A stretch of 59,428 bases of DNA from Planctomycetaceae bacterium (lineage in GTDB: Bacteria > Planctomycetota > Planctomycetia > Pirellulales > Pirellulaceae): the NCBI GenBank assembly GCA_005798335.1, contig SYJV01000412.1, forward strand, positions 1 to 59,428, written 5' to 3'. A program made the translations under genes and the position numbers. Numbering within the stretch: the stretch's first letter is position 1; each line of letters opens with the position of its first letter. Positions 35,231 through 44,864 of this stretch are shown one piece after another. A model generated the notes under the pieces. It searched no databases and had not been told where the DNA came from. It saw only the letters and a program-made list of their open reading frames with translations.

Positions 35231-35341
35231 TTACTAGCAACTCCAACAGACATCTGCTCCCAAACTGCACCAATTAAACATCATCACGCAAAGAAAAGCG
35301 AGGGTGAGCAGATTGCCAAACAACACTCAAAGGGAGCCTGT

Positions 35342-35947
35342 CTAGGGTTTGACGCCATCAGTTTCAGGTGGTGGTTCGCGCACTAGCTGGCTGATCGACT
35401 TGAAGGCTGGAGCCAGCGACGTTTCGCACCACTCGAACAATACTGCTTCGACGGTGATCAGTGTACAACCGGAGCTTTGCAATCGACTTATTGCGACTTC
35501 GTGATCTAGCCGACGTCGTGCGGAGATCGCATCGACAACCACGAATACTTGCCAACCAGTATTTTCCAAATCGAGCGCAGTTTGCAGGACGCAGACGTGA
35601 GATTCCAGCCCGCAAATGATGGCTTGCCGCGCTCCCGCATCCCACATCGGGCGCAACCGATCTGCACATTCGCGGCAACTGAACATACGTTTGCTGGTTA
35701 CAGTTTGCGGTGAAACACTCAATTCGGCAACGGTCGCTCCCAGTCGCTCTGGATATTGCTCGGTAACCAGTCGCGGCACGCCCAAAAGATCTGCGGCGCG
35801 CAAGAGTCGCTGGACGTTCCACAGAAAATGGCGCGAACTCGGCATGATCGGCAACAACTTTTCTTGAACGTCCACCACTAACAGAACGCTTCGCTGGGAA
35901 CTTGCCAGGCGTAGGCTCCTCGATGATGGTTCCTGTTGGGAGGACAT
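35342..35947 (-). CDS. Isochorismatase-family cysteine hydrolase
   Basis: 201 residues. The family triad is visible: Asp in LLVVDVQEKLLP, Lys in VTSKRMFSC, and Cys in GLESHVCVLQTA, preceded by the cis-peptide region. Members hydrolyse small amides, ureas or isochorismate; the closest general type is the YcaC-like group. The ATG is preceded by ggag at good spacing. The gene sits alone upstream of ktrB on the same strand, with 111 bases between. Confidence 0.88.
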   Translation of the reverse strand: MSSQQEPSSRSLRLASSQRSVLLVVDVQEKLLPIMPSSRHFLWNVQRLLRAADLLGVPRLVTEQYPERLGATVAELSVSPQTVTSKRMFSCRECADRLRPMWDAGARQAIICGLESHVCVLQTALDLENTGWQVFVVVDAISARRRLDHEVAISRLQSSGCTLITVEAVLFEWCETSLAPAFKSISQLVREPPPETDGVKP

Positions 35948-36104
35948 CTAAATACTCCTGCAATTCAAACTCGGGCCGCCGATTGCTGCGCCAATCGCAA
36001 AAGTATACGCTACTACCTTAAGAATTCTACGTGAGACCCTCGCCAACGGAGCCTTTGTCGGCGAGTGAGTCCACGGATCGCTTGCGAGTTACTGGAGTGC
36101 AAAC

Positions 36105-38528
36105 ATGGAACTGCTGGGCCGTGATGTATTGCGTCGATTGGGGAACGGTGAAAGTATTGCATCCGTGTGCGCCACACAAGGCTGGACGAGAGAGCAATTT
36201 AACTGGCTGTGGAAGAACGAAGTTACGTCTCGCGCGCCGGCCTTGGGCCAACTCACGCAGCTCGACGAGCGACCGGGGACGACGATTGAACGTGATCAGC
36301 TTGGCATCCCGCACATTTTCGCCCGAACCAACATTGACCTGTGGTACGGGTTCGGATTCGCCATGGCTCAAGATCGACTTTTTCAGTTGGACTATCTGCG
36401 CCGCAAAGGTCTGGGACGATTGGCGGAAATTCTCGGAGCGGATGGATTGAATTTTGACTTGATCGCGCGCACCGTTGGGCTCAATCGGATTGCCGCCGAG
36501 GAATTAACTCGACTGCCAACGGAAACACGAACCTTGCTTGAGCATTTTTCTCAAGGCGTCAACGACTGGATCGAGCGCATCGAGCAAAACTTGCCGGTCG
36601 AATTTGCGTTGTTGGACTACCGCCCGGAACCCTGGTCGGCGCTGGATTGCCTGGCGATCGAAAACGAATTCCGCTGGTACCTTACCGGTCGTTTTCCCGT
36701 GATCGTTGTTCCCGAACATGCGAAACGAATACTCGGCGAAGGCGCGCTATATCGCGAGTTTTGTTTGGGCAGCGCCGATGACGAGGCGATCGTTCCACCA
36801 GAAGCATATCGCGACCTGAACGAACAAATGGCCAAGTCCAAGGGTCGACCAGCCGATTGGCCGGCGCTTGAATCAGTGGGACAAGCCACCGGTGATCCGG
36901 AAGGGACCGGAAGCAATAACTGGGTCGTAGCCGGACGACATTGTCGCGCCGGATTGCCGCTGGTGGCCAGCGATCCACACATTGCGTTCGAAGCCGTCTC
37001 GTGCTGGTACGAGGCCCGATTGTGCGGAGGAGATTTCAACGTTGCCGGAATGGCTTATGTCGGCATGCCAGCGATCATGTTTGGCCGCAATGAAAAAGTT
37101 GCTTGGGGAGCCACCAACAATATTTGTTCGCAGCGCGACCTCTATCAGGAGCGGACCAGCCCTACACACCCTGACTGTTTTCAATACGATGGCAAGTGGG
37201 AACCGGCTCGCCAGTTGACGGAGGCCATCGCGGTGCGCGGCCAACCCAACGTCGTCAAGACGATCCGATTCTCACGCAACGGACCAGTCGTCAACGAAAT
37301 ACTCCCCGCGATCGGAGATGAACCCAATCCCGTTACACTCAAGTGGCTCGGTGCTTATCACGGGGGCTGGCTAACGGCACTGCTGGGGATGGATCGAGCA
37401 AATAACGTGGCGGAGTTTCGCGAGTCGCTGCGCCCCTGGCACGTTCCCACATTTAACTTGGTAATCGCTGACGTGCACAGCAAGATCGCAATGCAAAGCG
37501 CTGGCAGGATTCCGCAACGAAAATCTTTGGAGCGCGGGTTTCGTTTGGGTTGGGACCCCGAGGATCAATGGCAGGGCCTGATTCCCTTCGAACATATGCC
37601 GCATGCGATCGATCCGGACCGCGGCTGGATGGCAACCGCCAACAATCGCCTGGCCGGAAACGATTATCCGTATCCGCTGTTTGGCACTTGGACCAGCGGC
37701 TATCGTTGCAGGCGTATTCGCCAGATGATCCAACAGCGGTTGAGCGATCAAACTCGCGGAGCGCACAGCGGCTTTGACGTAGACGACTTTCGCCGGATGC
37801 AGCACGACACGTTGTCATTGCGAGCTGTCGAATGTCGCGACGCATTGGTTTCCGCTCTGCTCGGTGCCTTCGAGGCCAGCGACGTGGCGTCCAGCACTTT
37901 GAAGCATCGCGCTGAGCAGACCACTGAGATCTTGCGTGCGTGGGACGGTCGCATTGAAACTGAACTGGTTGCACCGACGATTTTCAACGTATTTTTCACC
38001 TATTGGTCGCGCGCCGCTGCGTCGGTCCGTTTGAAGGTCGATGCGAATGATTTGGTCGCACGACAGATGGAAGCCTTTGCCGGCCGACTGTTGACCGGCG
38101 ACTCGCACGGATGGTTTAACGGTAACCAGCGAAATCAATTGATCGTGGAGGTTTTCCAGCGCACCGTCGATTACTTATCGCAACGATTCGGAAACGAAAT
38201 GCGCCAATGGCAATGGGGCAAGCTGCACCAGATGCCGTTGACTCACGTTCTAACGGTGCGCGGCGACCTGGGACAATTGCTGACCCACGGCAACGCCCCC
38301 GCCAAAGGAGACATGATGACTGTGTGCAACACCGGCAGCAGCCTGACATGGTTGGCAACGTCCGGTGCCGGATACCGATTGATTGCTGACTTGTCGACCA
38401 ACGAACTGCTGGCAGTTGATGCCCAGAGCCAAAGCGGCAATCCAGGTTCGCCTCACTACAGTGACCAATTCAGCGATTGGGAATCGGGACGCTACCACAG
38501 GATTTCACTCGATCGGAGGAAGCCCTGA
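36105..38528 (+). CDS. Penicillin acylase family Ntn-hydrolase
   Basis: 807 residues. The alpha-subunit part carries YGFGFAMAQDRLFQLDYLRR. The autocatalytic cleavage site lies before the Ser of TGSNNWVVAG (about residue 268). The beta subunit follows with ASDPHIAF, NEKVAWGATN and ADVHSKIAMQSAGRIPQR. Enzymes of this family cleave amide bonds of acylated substrates such as acyl-homoserine lactones or beta-lactam side chains. Unlike most relatives, no signal peptide is visible. The N-terminus is a soluble helical extension (ELLGRDVLRRLGNGESIASV) that may be an HTH-like module. A ggag site precedes ATG 36105. The stop codon abuts an RND pump remnant on the other strand. Confidence 0.9.
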   Translation: MELLGRDVLRRLGNGESIASVCATQGWTREQFNWLWKNEVTSRAPALGQLTQLDERPGTTIERDQLGIPHIFARTNIDLWYGFGFAMAQDRLFQLDYLRRKGLGRLAEILGADGLNFDLIARTVGLNRIAAEELTRLPTETRTLLEHFSQGVNDWIERIEQNLPVEFALLDYRPEPWSALDCLAIENEFRWYLTGRFPVIVVPEHAKRILGEGALYREFCLGSADDEAIVPPEAYRDLNEQMAKSKGRPADWPALESVGQATGDPEGTGSNNWVVAGRHCRAGLPLVASDPHIAFEAVSCWYEARLCGGDFNVAGMAYVGMPAIMFGRNEKVAWGATNNICSQRDLYQERTSPTHPDCFQYDGKWEPARQLTEAIAVRGQPNVVKTIRFSRNGPVVNEILPAIGDEPNPVTLKWLGAYHGGWLTALLGMDRANNVAEFRESLRPWHVPTFNLVIADVHSKIAMQSAGRIPQRKSLERGFRLGWDPEDQWQGLIPFEHMPHAIDPDRGWMATANNRLAGNDYPYPLFGTWTSGYRCRRIRQMIQQRLSDQTRGAHSGFDVDDFRRMQHDTLSLRAVECRDALVSALLGAFEASDVASSTLKHRAEQTTEILRAWDGRIETELVAPTIFNVFFTYWSRAAASVRLKVDANDLVARQMEAFAGRLLTGDSHGWFNGNQRNQLIVEVFQRTVDYLSQRFGNEMRQWQWGKLHQMPLTHVLTVRGDLGQLLTHGNAPAKGDMMTVCNTGSSLTWLATSGAGYRLIADLSTNELLAVDAQSQSGNPGSPHYSDQFSDWESGRYHRISLDRRKP

Positions 38529-39010
38529 CGAATTTGCGCAATCTGGTTGAGCGTCAGACCGTACTTTCTCAGCGTCTCCTCGGACATTTCGACATCGATT
38601 TGAAACGGCTTAGCACCTAGAAGTTCTGCTTGAGAGACCTCAGGCAAATCCAACAACCGTTCGCGCACTCGTTCGGCAACTTGTCGCAATTGAAATTCGG
38701 CTTCCTGGCTATGATCGCGCGGACCAAAGGCCGCAACTCGAATCGCGGGAGTGCGAAAAGTAATTTGCTCGACGGTGGATTTCTCGGCTCGACGCGGAAA
38801 GAAGGCTGACTTGCGGTCAACCGCCGAGTGAATTTCATTGAGGATACGTTGCGGGTCACTGACGTTGCTTTTCAATTCCGCGATTGTGTAACCGCCTCCT
38901 TCACGCGCGATACTAATCAGTCGTTTGATGCCCGAGAGCGACTGAATCTCCTCCTCAATTTTCTGACAAATACCTTTCTCCACTTCGTCTGGAGAAGCGC
39001 CCGGATAAGG
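38529..39010 (-). pseudogene. Fragment of an RND (AcrB/MdtB-type) efflux transporter
   Basis: About 160 residues on the minus strand match the first periplasmic region of RND pumps: YPGASPDEVEKGICQKIEEE, GGGYTIAELKSNVSDPQRIL, RRAEKSTVEQITFRTPAIRV and KYGLTLNQIAQI. Intact pumps exceed 1000 residues. Here the first membrane helix and everything after this region are missing. Homology stops exactly at the stop codon of the convergent acylase gene, which marks a recombination breakpoint. The remaining frame is uninterrupted, so the loss is fairly recent or the fragment is still translated. Confidence 0.87.
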
Positions 39011-39147
39011 CACGGAACTGTTTGAGTCGCCATTATGGAGTGCTGAGCCAGATATTGGGAGCTGTAAAATTTTCGCACCATAAGCATGGCGCAGCTCCAC
39101 CGAATTAGAATTACGATTCGTCTTTGATAGCAAATTTCGGGAATTAT

Positions 39148-40835
39148 TTATCGCTCGGACGAATGTCCGGCATCAATTGCCGAATCGTGAGCGTTGATGA
39201 ACTCTTCGACGTTCGTATAACCATTGCCGTCTTTGTCGGTGATCGCATCACGACTGTCGGATGGGTCCAGTCCATAGCCGCGTTCCCAGTCGTCGGGCAA
39301 CCCGTCCGCGTCTTGATCAACATACGGTTGACCAGCATACTTTGGATAGCCGCCTACTTCGCTTGGATCCGTGATGAAACCCTGCTGTACCATTTTCGAC
39401 AATTCATCGACGTATTTCGACGCATAACCAACTGCGGCAGCTTTGGCGGTCGAACCTGGGGCAATTTGAGTATCCGTGACTTTGCCGCTGTGCACCATTT
39501 CGACGACGCGTTGGTCGACTAGATCTCGAACGGGTCTCGTCGCGCCGGCGTTAGCCAGTACCACGGCATAAGCATCTTGTGCGCTGTCAATTAGCAGTTC
39601 TGCGTGAGCGAACGGTTCATTCATGCGAATATTGGGCAAGACCTGCTCGACCGGCGCCTTGGACTCGGGCTGAACACCACCGGCCCAGTTGTCGGAAGAC
39701 ACTTTCGGAAAACCTTCGACGAAATTCCCTGCAACGTAGGCTTTCCCAAAATTATCGAACACAACCTTGCTGCGCTCTGACTCGGGTTTAAGCAACCTGT
39801 AAGCGACCGCTGTCGCAGGCGTTCCAGGGCCAGGCTTGAAATAGTTGTTGATCACATTGAACGCACTGCGATGGTCGCCGCCATCGACGGTGCGATGGCG
39901 GTAATTGAAGATTACGTTATTCACAAACGTAAAATCACCGTACATCCCGACGCTCGGATTGCGCCCGGTATTGCAGGCCCACAAGTTGTGATGAAACGTG
40001 CTGTTCAATCCGCCGATCGTCGAACCGAAGGCGTGGTGGTAGATATTGAGAGCTTCCGAGAAAATTGAATTTGGATCGTGATATTCACCGTGGGTAGCTT
40101 CAGATCTGTTGTGGAGCCAGGCGGCCGATACATGTGGCGATACATCGACATGTTTTCGTCCAAGCCCCAGCAAGCAGAAACGTGATCGATCATCACATTG
40201 CCGATGGGGTTTCCGCCGATCGAATCGTAGCGATCCGCAGCATCGGTGGCGCCGCGGCGAAATCGCATGTGTCGGATGATGATGTCATGCGTCTCTAGTT
40301 CAACCGTATTCCCGGCGATACAGACGCCATCGCCCGGAGCTGTATTGCCGGCGATCGTTACATATGGCGCTCGAAGGCGAATGCGGTCCTTGAGCTGAAT
40401 GATTCCCGCGACGTTGAAGAGAATCGTTCGCGGTCCGGCAGTTTCGCAAGCCGCTCGAAAGCTGCCAGGTCCGTCATCGTGCAAATTCGTAACGACGATT
40501 ATTTGACCTCCCCGACCTCCGAAACTGTACTTGCCGCCACCTTGGGCTCCTGGAAAGGCGGCGATCTTTGCCTGAGGCAAGTCTGCTGGCTTGGCTGCCC
40601 ACGGAATGTACGGTTTTCCGCGCTGCGTACCCTTCTCAATTTCAGGTAGTTGTTTCTCGAATATGTCATCGGATCGTTTGTCTGCCGCCTTCATGCGAGC
40701 AGTTGCATCAGCAAACTGTTTTGATGACAAGCGAGGATAACCTTGAGCGTATAGCACTGGCGAACTGGAAATCGAGCCATAACAAATGAGGCTGGCCACA
40801 ACAAAACAAGAATCCCGGTGAATTCGCTCGAACAT
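39148..40835 (-). pseudogene. Pectate-lyase-like polysaccharide lyase split by a one-base frameshift
   Basis: Two overlapping minus-strand frames together make one protein of about 560 residues. The first part begins at ATG 40835 with a signal peptide and contains FPGAQGGGKYSFGGRGGQII and HDIIIRHMRFR, the parallel beta-helix start of family PL1-like lyases. Reading breaks after TVNITIQ near 40071. Restoring one A in the run (TTT at 40070-40072 on the plus strand) rejoins it to NSIFSEALNIYHHAFGSTIG and then FHHNLWACNTGRNPS. The C-terminus carries a calcium-type repeat DQDADGLPDDWERGYGLDPS, as in many exported planctomycete enzymes. It may be a true pseudogene, a slippage site or a sequencing error. 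Confidence 0.9.
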
Positions 40836-40995
40836 TTTCCCGCCCCACAGAATTTCGACTTGGCTCGCGTGACTGGGATCAACTTTCGCCAAAGTCTACA
40901 CAAAAGCAAGCAATGTAGAGCCAAATCGCGACCGATTGTTGAGCGAGAGCACGAGAAAAAATCATTGCATATTTGCGAATGTCAATTCTGTAATA

Positions 40996-41655
40996 TCAGT
41001 TTGATTCAGCATGAAGATATGCGTCCAAGATTGCGCTTAAGTCACCAAGGATCATGGCTGTTGCGCCCCAGATTATGTGGCCTTGGTGATCGAAGGTACG
41101 AGCGGTCCAGCGAGCCCAACCCCTGGCAAAATCGCCAACGGTACCAGTGGATGCAGAGACGATCGTGTCAATTGGCAAGTGAACCAACTGCTCAACTTCA
41201 CGCGTGCAGGGTTGGTATTGTTGTCGTTGATCGCAAATCGACAGAAATGGGCGCACGTAATAGTCGCTGTTGTACACATACAGTGGTCGCAACTGACCGA
41301 CGATCGTACCAGGGAATTGAGCTAGCCCCAATTCTTCACAGAACTCTCGCACGGCGGCTTGCTCGGCAGTTTCTTCGTTTTCTATTCGGCCACCTGGCAG
41401 TGAAATTTGTCCCGGATGATCTGGCAGATGTTTTGGTCGCACGGTCAAGGGGATTGTCCAAACGCCGTCTCGCGGCTCGAGCATGATCATTACAGCAGCC
41501 GGCTTGGCCGTAGGCAAAGGAGCGCATGCATGCCGTCCGTAGGCGAGCGATGGACTAAAAGTAGCTTGACGCCGCTTGCGTTCTAATTGCAACGGTTCCG
41601 ATGCAAGCAACTGTCGCAATCGCTGGGCGCCAAACTGGTTCGCAAGGTTCTTCAT
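40996..41655 (-). CDS. Nudix hydrolase, CoA pyrophosphatase type
   Basis: 219 residues. The Nudix box GGRIENEETAEQAAVREFCE with EELGL is complete, preceded by DHPGQISLPGG as in the NUDT7/CoA-diphosphatase group. The domain continues to WGATAMILGDL. The reaction expected is hydrolysis of a diphosphate bond in coenzyme A or its oxidised forms. The start is one base after the stop of the glycosyltransferase gene, so the two share a transcript, probably with the sensor kinase upstream. Confidence 0.88.
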   Translation of the reverse strand: MKNLANQFGAQRLRQLLASEPLQLERKRRQATFSPSLAYGRHACAPLPTAKPAAVMIMLEPRDGVWTIPLTVRPKHLPDHPGQISLPGGRIENEETAEQAAVREFCEELGLAQFPGTIVGQLRPLYVYNSDYYVRPFLSICDQRQQYQPCTREVEQLVHLPIDTIVSASTGTVGDFARGWARWTARTFDHQGHIIWGATAMILGDLSAILDAYLHAESN

Positions 41656-41656
41656 C

Positions 41657-42940
41657 CTAATGAGCCATATTCCTATCGAACTGCTTCACGCATCGCTCGA
41701 GGATTTCGAGATACTCCAAAGCTAGTCGATCGCGATCAAAGTGTGTGTTGACGAATTCGTATCCGGAATTTCCCATTTCGGTACACCGCGACGGTTCGGT
41801 GCGAAGCTGATCTAGGACTTCCAATAATTGAGCATCATTTTCGGGTTCAATAGCGATTCCGCCACCGCTCTGCTGGACTAATTCGCGAGCGTCGCCGGCA
41901 ACACCCACAATAATCGGACGACGCATTCCGAGCGCCTCAAAAATCTTTGAAGGAATCACCGTTTCGAATAAGGGGGTCTTAATTAAGTGAACCAAGCTCA
42001 CGTCGCTTGCCGCTAGAAAGCTCGCCATGCGCTGTTTTGGCTGCCGTCCGGTAAAAATCACATTGGTCAAGCCAGCCTCGTCAGATCGCCGCTGCAGTTC
42101 GTCGCGCGTCGCCCCGTCTCCGACAATCAGGAATTTGAAGCGTTGGTCATGACGCTCGACCAGCGTCTGTGCCGCTCTCATTACAATATCCAATCCACAC
42201 GCCAAACCGATTGTCCCAATATACGAGCATACGAATGCGTCCCCCAAGTCGTACTGCTGGCGAACTGATAATGGATCAGTGTCAACTGCGGACAAAATAT
42301 CCTTGTCAACTCCGTTCATGATGATGGAGATTCGCTGCGCAGTGACTCCCTTGGCGACAAGCTGGCGCTGGTAGCCATGGCCGACGGTGACAATGTGGTC
42401 AGCTTGTCGATACATGATGATCTCCAGCCATTGGAGGAAGCGCATGGACAGCGAACTCTTCATTGCTGCCACGGCTCCGATTGACTCAGGCCAAATATCG
42501 CGAATCTCTAGAACAAACGGAATTGGTCGTCCGCGCAGCAACCTGGATACTCGCAAGCATGTTGCATAGCACACTCCTGCCCATCCACAAAAGAACTGTG
42601 GCGAAGTCGCGATCACCACGTCTGGTGCCTTCAGGAAAATTGCCCGAATAACCGCGCTGATCAGGTACGAAAGGTAATTGGCGATGCGACGCGTGAATCC
42701 TTTATTAGGCGCAATATATGTCCAAACTCGGATTACTCGCACTCCGTCGAGCATTTCAGTTTGCGGCCAGAGCCGGTTGCGAAAACCTGCATAAACTTTG
42801 CCATCGGGAACATTTGGAGCACAGGTCAGCACAGTAACTTCGTGCCCTTGCCGAGCCCAGCGCCGCGCGAGCGCGGAAACTCGTGTAGCAGGCGCGTTTC
42901 CCTCGGGTGTGTAATAGTGCGAAAAGAAGAGGATGTGCAT
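41657..42940 (-). CDS. Glycosyltransferase family 4 (WbuB-like)
   Basis: 427 residues with two Rossmann halves (GT-B fold). The N-terminal start is ILFFSHYYTPEGNAPATRVS, the middle segment EIRDIWPESIGAV is typical of WbuB-like enzymes, and the C-half has YIGTIGLACGLD and the donor-binding PSKIFEALGMRRPIIVG. These enzymes transfer a nucleotide sugar to a polysaccharide intermediate, often for O-antigen or capsule. It stands 21 bases after the sensor kinase gene and one base before the Nudix gene. No other surface-polysaccharide genes are near, so the acceptor is unknown. Confidence 0.9.
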   Translation of the reverse strand: MHILFFSHYYTPEGNAPATRVSALARRWARQGHEVTVLTCAPNVPDGKVYAGFRNRLWPQTEMLDGVRVIRVWTYIAPNKGFTRRIANYLSYLISAVIRAIFLKAPDVVIATSPQFFCGWAGVCYATCLRVSRLLRGRPIPFVLEIRDIWPESIGAVAAMKSSLSMRFLQWLEIIMYRQADHIVTVGHGYQRQLVAKGVTAQRISIIMNGVDKDILSAVDTDPLSVRQQYDLGDAFVCSYIGTIGLACGLDIVMRAAQTLVERHDQRFKFLIVGDGATRDELQRRSDEAGLTNVIFTGRQPKQRMASFLAASDVSLVHLIKTPLFETVIPSKIFEALGMRRPIIVGVAGDARELVQQSGGGIAIEPENDAQLLEVLDQLRTEPSRCTEMGNSGYEFVNTHFDRDRLALEYLEILERCVKQFDRNMAH

Positions 42941-42961
42941 CGATGGAGAAAACTCACTTGA

Positions 42962-44746
42962 TTAACTGAGCGGCAGCTTCACCGTGAAACGACATCCATG
43001 CCCGATTTGACTGGACAATTGAACGCTGCCAGAGAATGATTGTGTCAAATGTTTGACAATCGACAACCCAAGCCCGGTCCCTCCCAGGTCGCTCGAGCGA
43101 GCTTTATCGACTCGATAGAATCGCTCGAAAATTCGTTCGTGAAATTCCGAAGCGATTCCAATTCCATTATCGATAACGTCCAGCACGCCTACGCTTGAGT
43201 CGGCCCAAACACGCACATCGACTTTGCCTCCTTCTGGAGTGTAACGGACCGCATTGCTGATTAGATTATCGAGGATCGTAGCCACTCCTTCTTCATCGGC
43301 GCGAACAATTACTGCGGGTTGGGAAGATTCAAGGTTCAAGGTGATCTGGCGCATGTGTGCGGCTTCTTCAAAGGCCCCAACTCTCTGCGCGGCGACTTGG
43401 ACCATGTCGACGTCTTCGATTTCGAGCGCCGATTGACCGGATTCGATGCGCGCAAGCTTTATCAAGTCGAGAATAATGTCGTGCAACCGATTGGCTTGCT
43501 CTTCGATACGCCGTACGAAACCCAAGCGGTTGGCCTTGTCGTTGATCGCCCCCAGCCGCAACGTTTCGGCATAGGCCTTGATAGACGATAGTGGCGTTTT
43601 CAATTCGTGCGAAACGTTGGCCACAAAATCACGGCGCATCGTTTCGAGCTGCCGCATATTGGTGACGTCGTGCAGAACGATGACCACGGAATTGCCAGTA
43701 TTCTGCGCCAAACGCGTTGCGCGCATCGCCAGCGTCCGCCGCGTAGAAAGGTTACTTTCAAATTCCCGCGTGAATTGTTGCCGCGTTTTGAACACACTCT
43801 CCACTCCTTGCTCCACGACTGGGTTGCAAACAAGTTTATAGAGAGGGCTCCGCAAATAGTCTCTTGGAGGCAGTTCTAGGAGTTGAATCGAGGCTTGATT
43901 GGCGAGCGTCACACGGCGACTCTCGTCGATCGATAATACGCCTTCATTCAAGCTCATTAAAACTGCCTCGAGTCGTTCGTTGTTGGCAATCAACTCGCGT
44001 TCGCGGCGCTCGAGTTCCGCTTGCATGCGGTCGAAACCAATGGCCAGCGGGCTCCACACGCTGTGTCCCGAAACTCGACTCAGCGGATGTTTGTAGTCTC
44101 CTTTGGAAACCGCCTCTGCAAATTCCACCAACTCGATCAGTGGCAAACTCAGCGTCCGCGACAAGACAAACATAATCGCCGTAACCACTAGCGCCGAAAT
44201 TGCGGCCAGCCAGACGGCGACTAACGTGAGTTGCCAAAGCTGACTGCGAATCGGGGCGGTTGGAACTGCGGCTCGCAAATACCCCAGTACTTTACTGTCG
44301 ATTTTGATCGGCACCGCCAAATACTGATATTCAGTGCCTGTCGTTTCGCTGCGACGAGTTGCGTGTCCAGTTCCTTGTACTGCGGCCTGTGTGAACTCGA
44401 TTCGAGCGGAGTGATTTTCCATGCTAGATGGGGAGCTGCTGCTATCCGACAAAACCTCCCCCTGGGGATCTGTGACCGTAATTCGGATACCAGTCTGACG
44501 TTGCAAATAAGCGATGTGTTCGTCGATCGACTCGGTGCGTCTGGGTTGACTGGACAGCGGCGCATACAGCGTGGGTACCAGACCGTGGATAACTGCAAAA
44601 AGTTCATGTTCCAACCGTTCGCGTGTCAGAGTCTGATTTTGATGACTGACTACCAGGACACCAATTGCTGCCAAAACGAATTGCAGAACAAAATAGACCG
44701 CCAGCAGTTTCCAAAGAACAGAATTAAAACGTATGGCCGATTTCAT
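42962..44746 (-). CDS. Sensor histidine kinase (PhoR-like)
   Basis: 594 residues. Membrane segment 1 is near 10-30 and an extracytoplasmic domain spans about 35-170. Membrane segment 2 is near 172-195 (LVAVWLAAISALVVTAIMFV). HAMP (about 200-250) and PAS (about 250-350) domains follow. HisKA has the phospho-acceptor FVANVSHELKTPLSSIKAYA, and HATPase_c has NLISNAVRYTPEG, DNGIGIASE and GGTGLGLSIV. All catalytic motifs are intact. No response regulator is encoded next to it. The downstream partners are a glycosyltransferase and a Nudix hydrolase; the upstream gene is the YCF48/CBM9 protein, with a palindromic repeat between. Confidence 0.92.
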   Translation of the reverse strand: MKSAIRFNSVLWKLLAVYFVLQFVLAAIGVLVVSHQNQTLTRERLEHELFAVIHGLVPTLYAPLSSQPRRTESIDEHIAYLQRQTGIRITVTDPQGEVLSDSSSSPSSMENHSARIEFTQAAVQGTGHATRRSETTGTEYQYLAVPIKIDSKVLGYLRAAVPTAPIRSQLWQLTLVAVWLAAISALVVTAIMFVLSRTLSLPLIELVEFAEAVSKGDYKHPLSRVSGHSVWSPLAIGFDRMQAELERRERELIANNERLEAVLMSLNEGVLSIDESRRVTLANQASIQLLELPPRDYLRSPLYKLVCNPVVEQGVESVFKTRQQFTREFESNLSTRRTLAMRATRLAQNTGNSVVIVLHDVTNMRQLETMRRDFVANVSHELKTPLSSIKAYAETLRLGAINDKANRLGFVRRIEEQANRLHDIILDLIKLARIESGQSALEIEDVDMVQVAAQRVGAFEEAAHMRQITLNLESSQPAVIVRADEEGVATILDNLISNAVRYTPEGGKVDVRVWADSSVGVLDVIDNGIGIASEFHERIFERFYRVDKARSSDLGGTGLGLSIVKHLTQSFSGSVQLSSQIGHGCRFTVKLPLS

Positions 44747-44756
44747 GCGCGAGCAT

Positions 44757-44864
44757 CTTAGAAATAGCCGAGAAATAAGTGCCAGGTACCTATTGTGCGC
44801 AGCATCCGCAGGGCGAGTTCCACGCGAAAGGTACCTGACAGTTATTTCTCAAGCGATACTTAAG
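44757..44864. repeat. Family-B palindromic repeat, copy 1
   Basis: About 107 bases beginning cttagaaatagccgagaaat and ending caagcgatacttaag. Internal arms gagaaataagtgccaggtac and ggtacctgacagttatttct pair almost perfectly around a loop containing gtgcgcagcatccgcagggc. A second copy in the same orientation is at 48007-48113. This copy spans the stop codon of the YCF48/CBM9 gene and lies just before the sensor kinase start. The gtcaggtacc core recalls REP-like elements mobilised by Y1 transposases; no such transposase is in the window. Confidence 0.88.
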
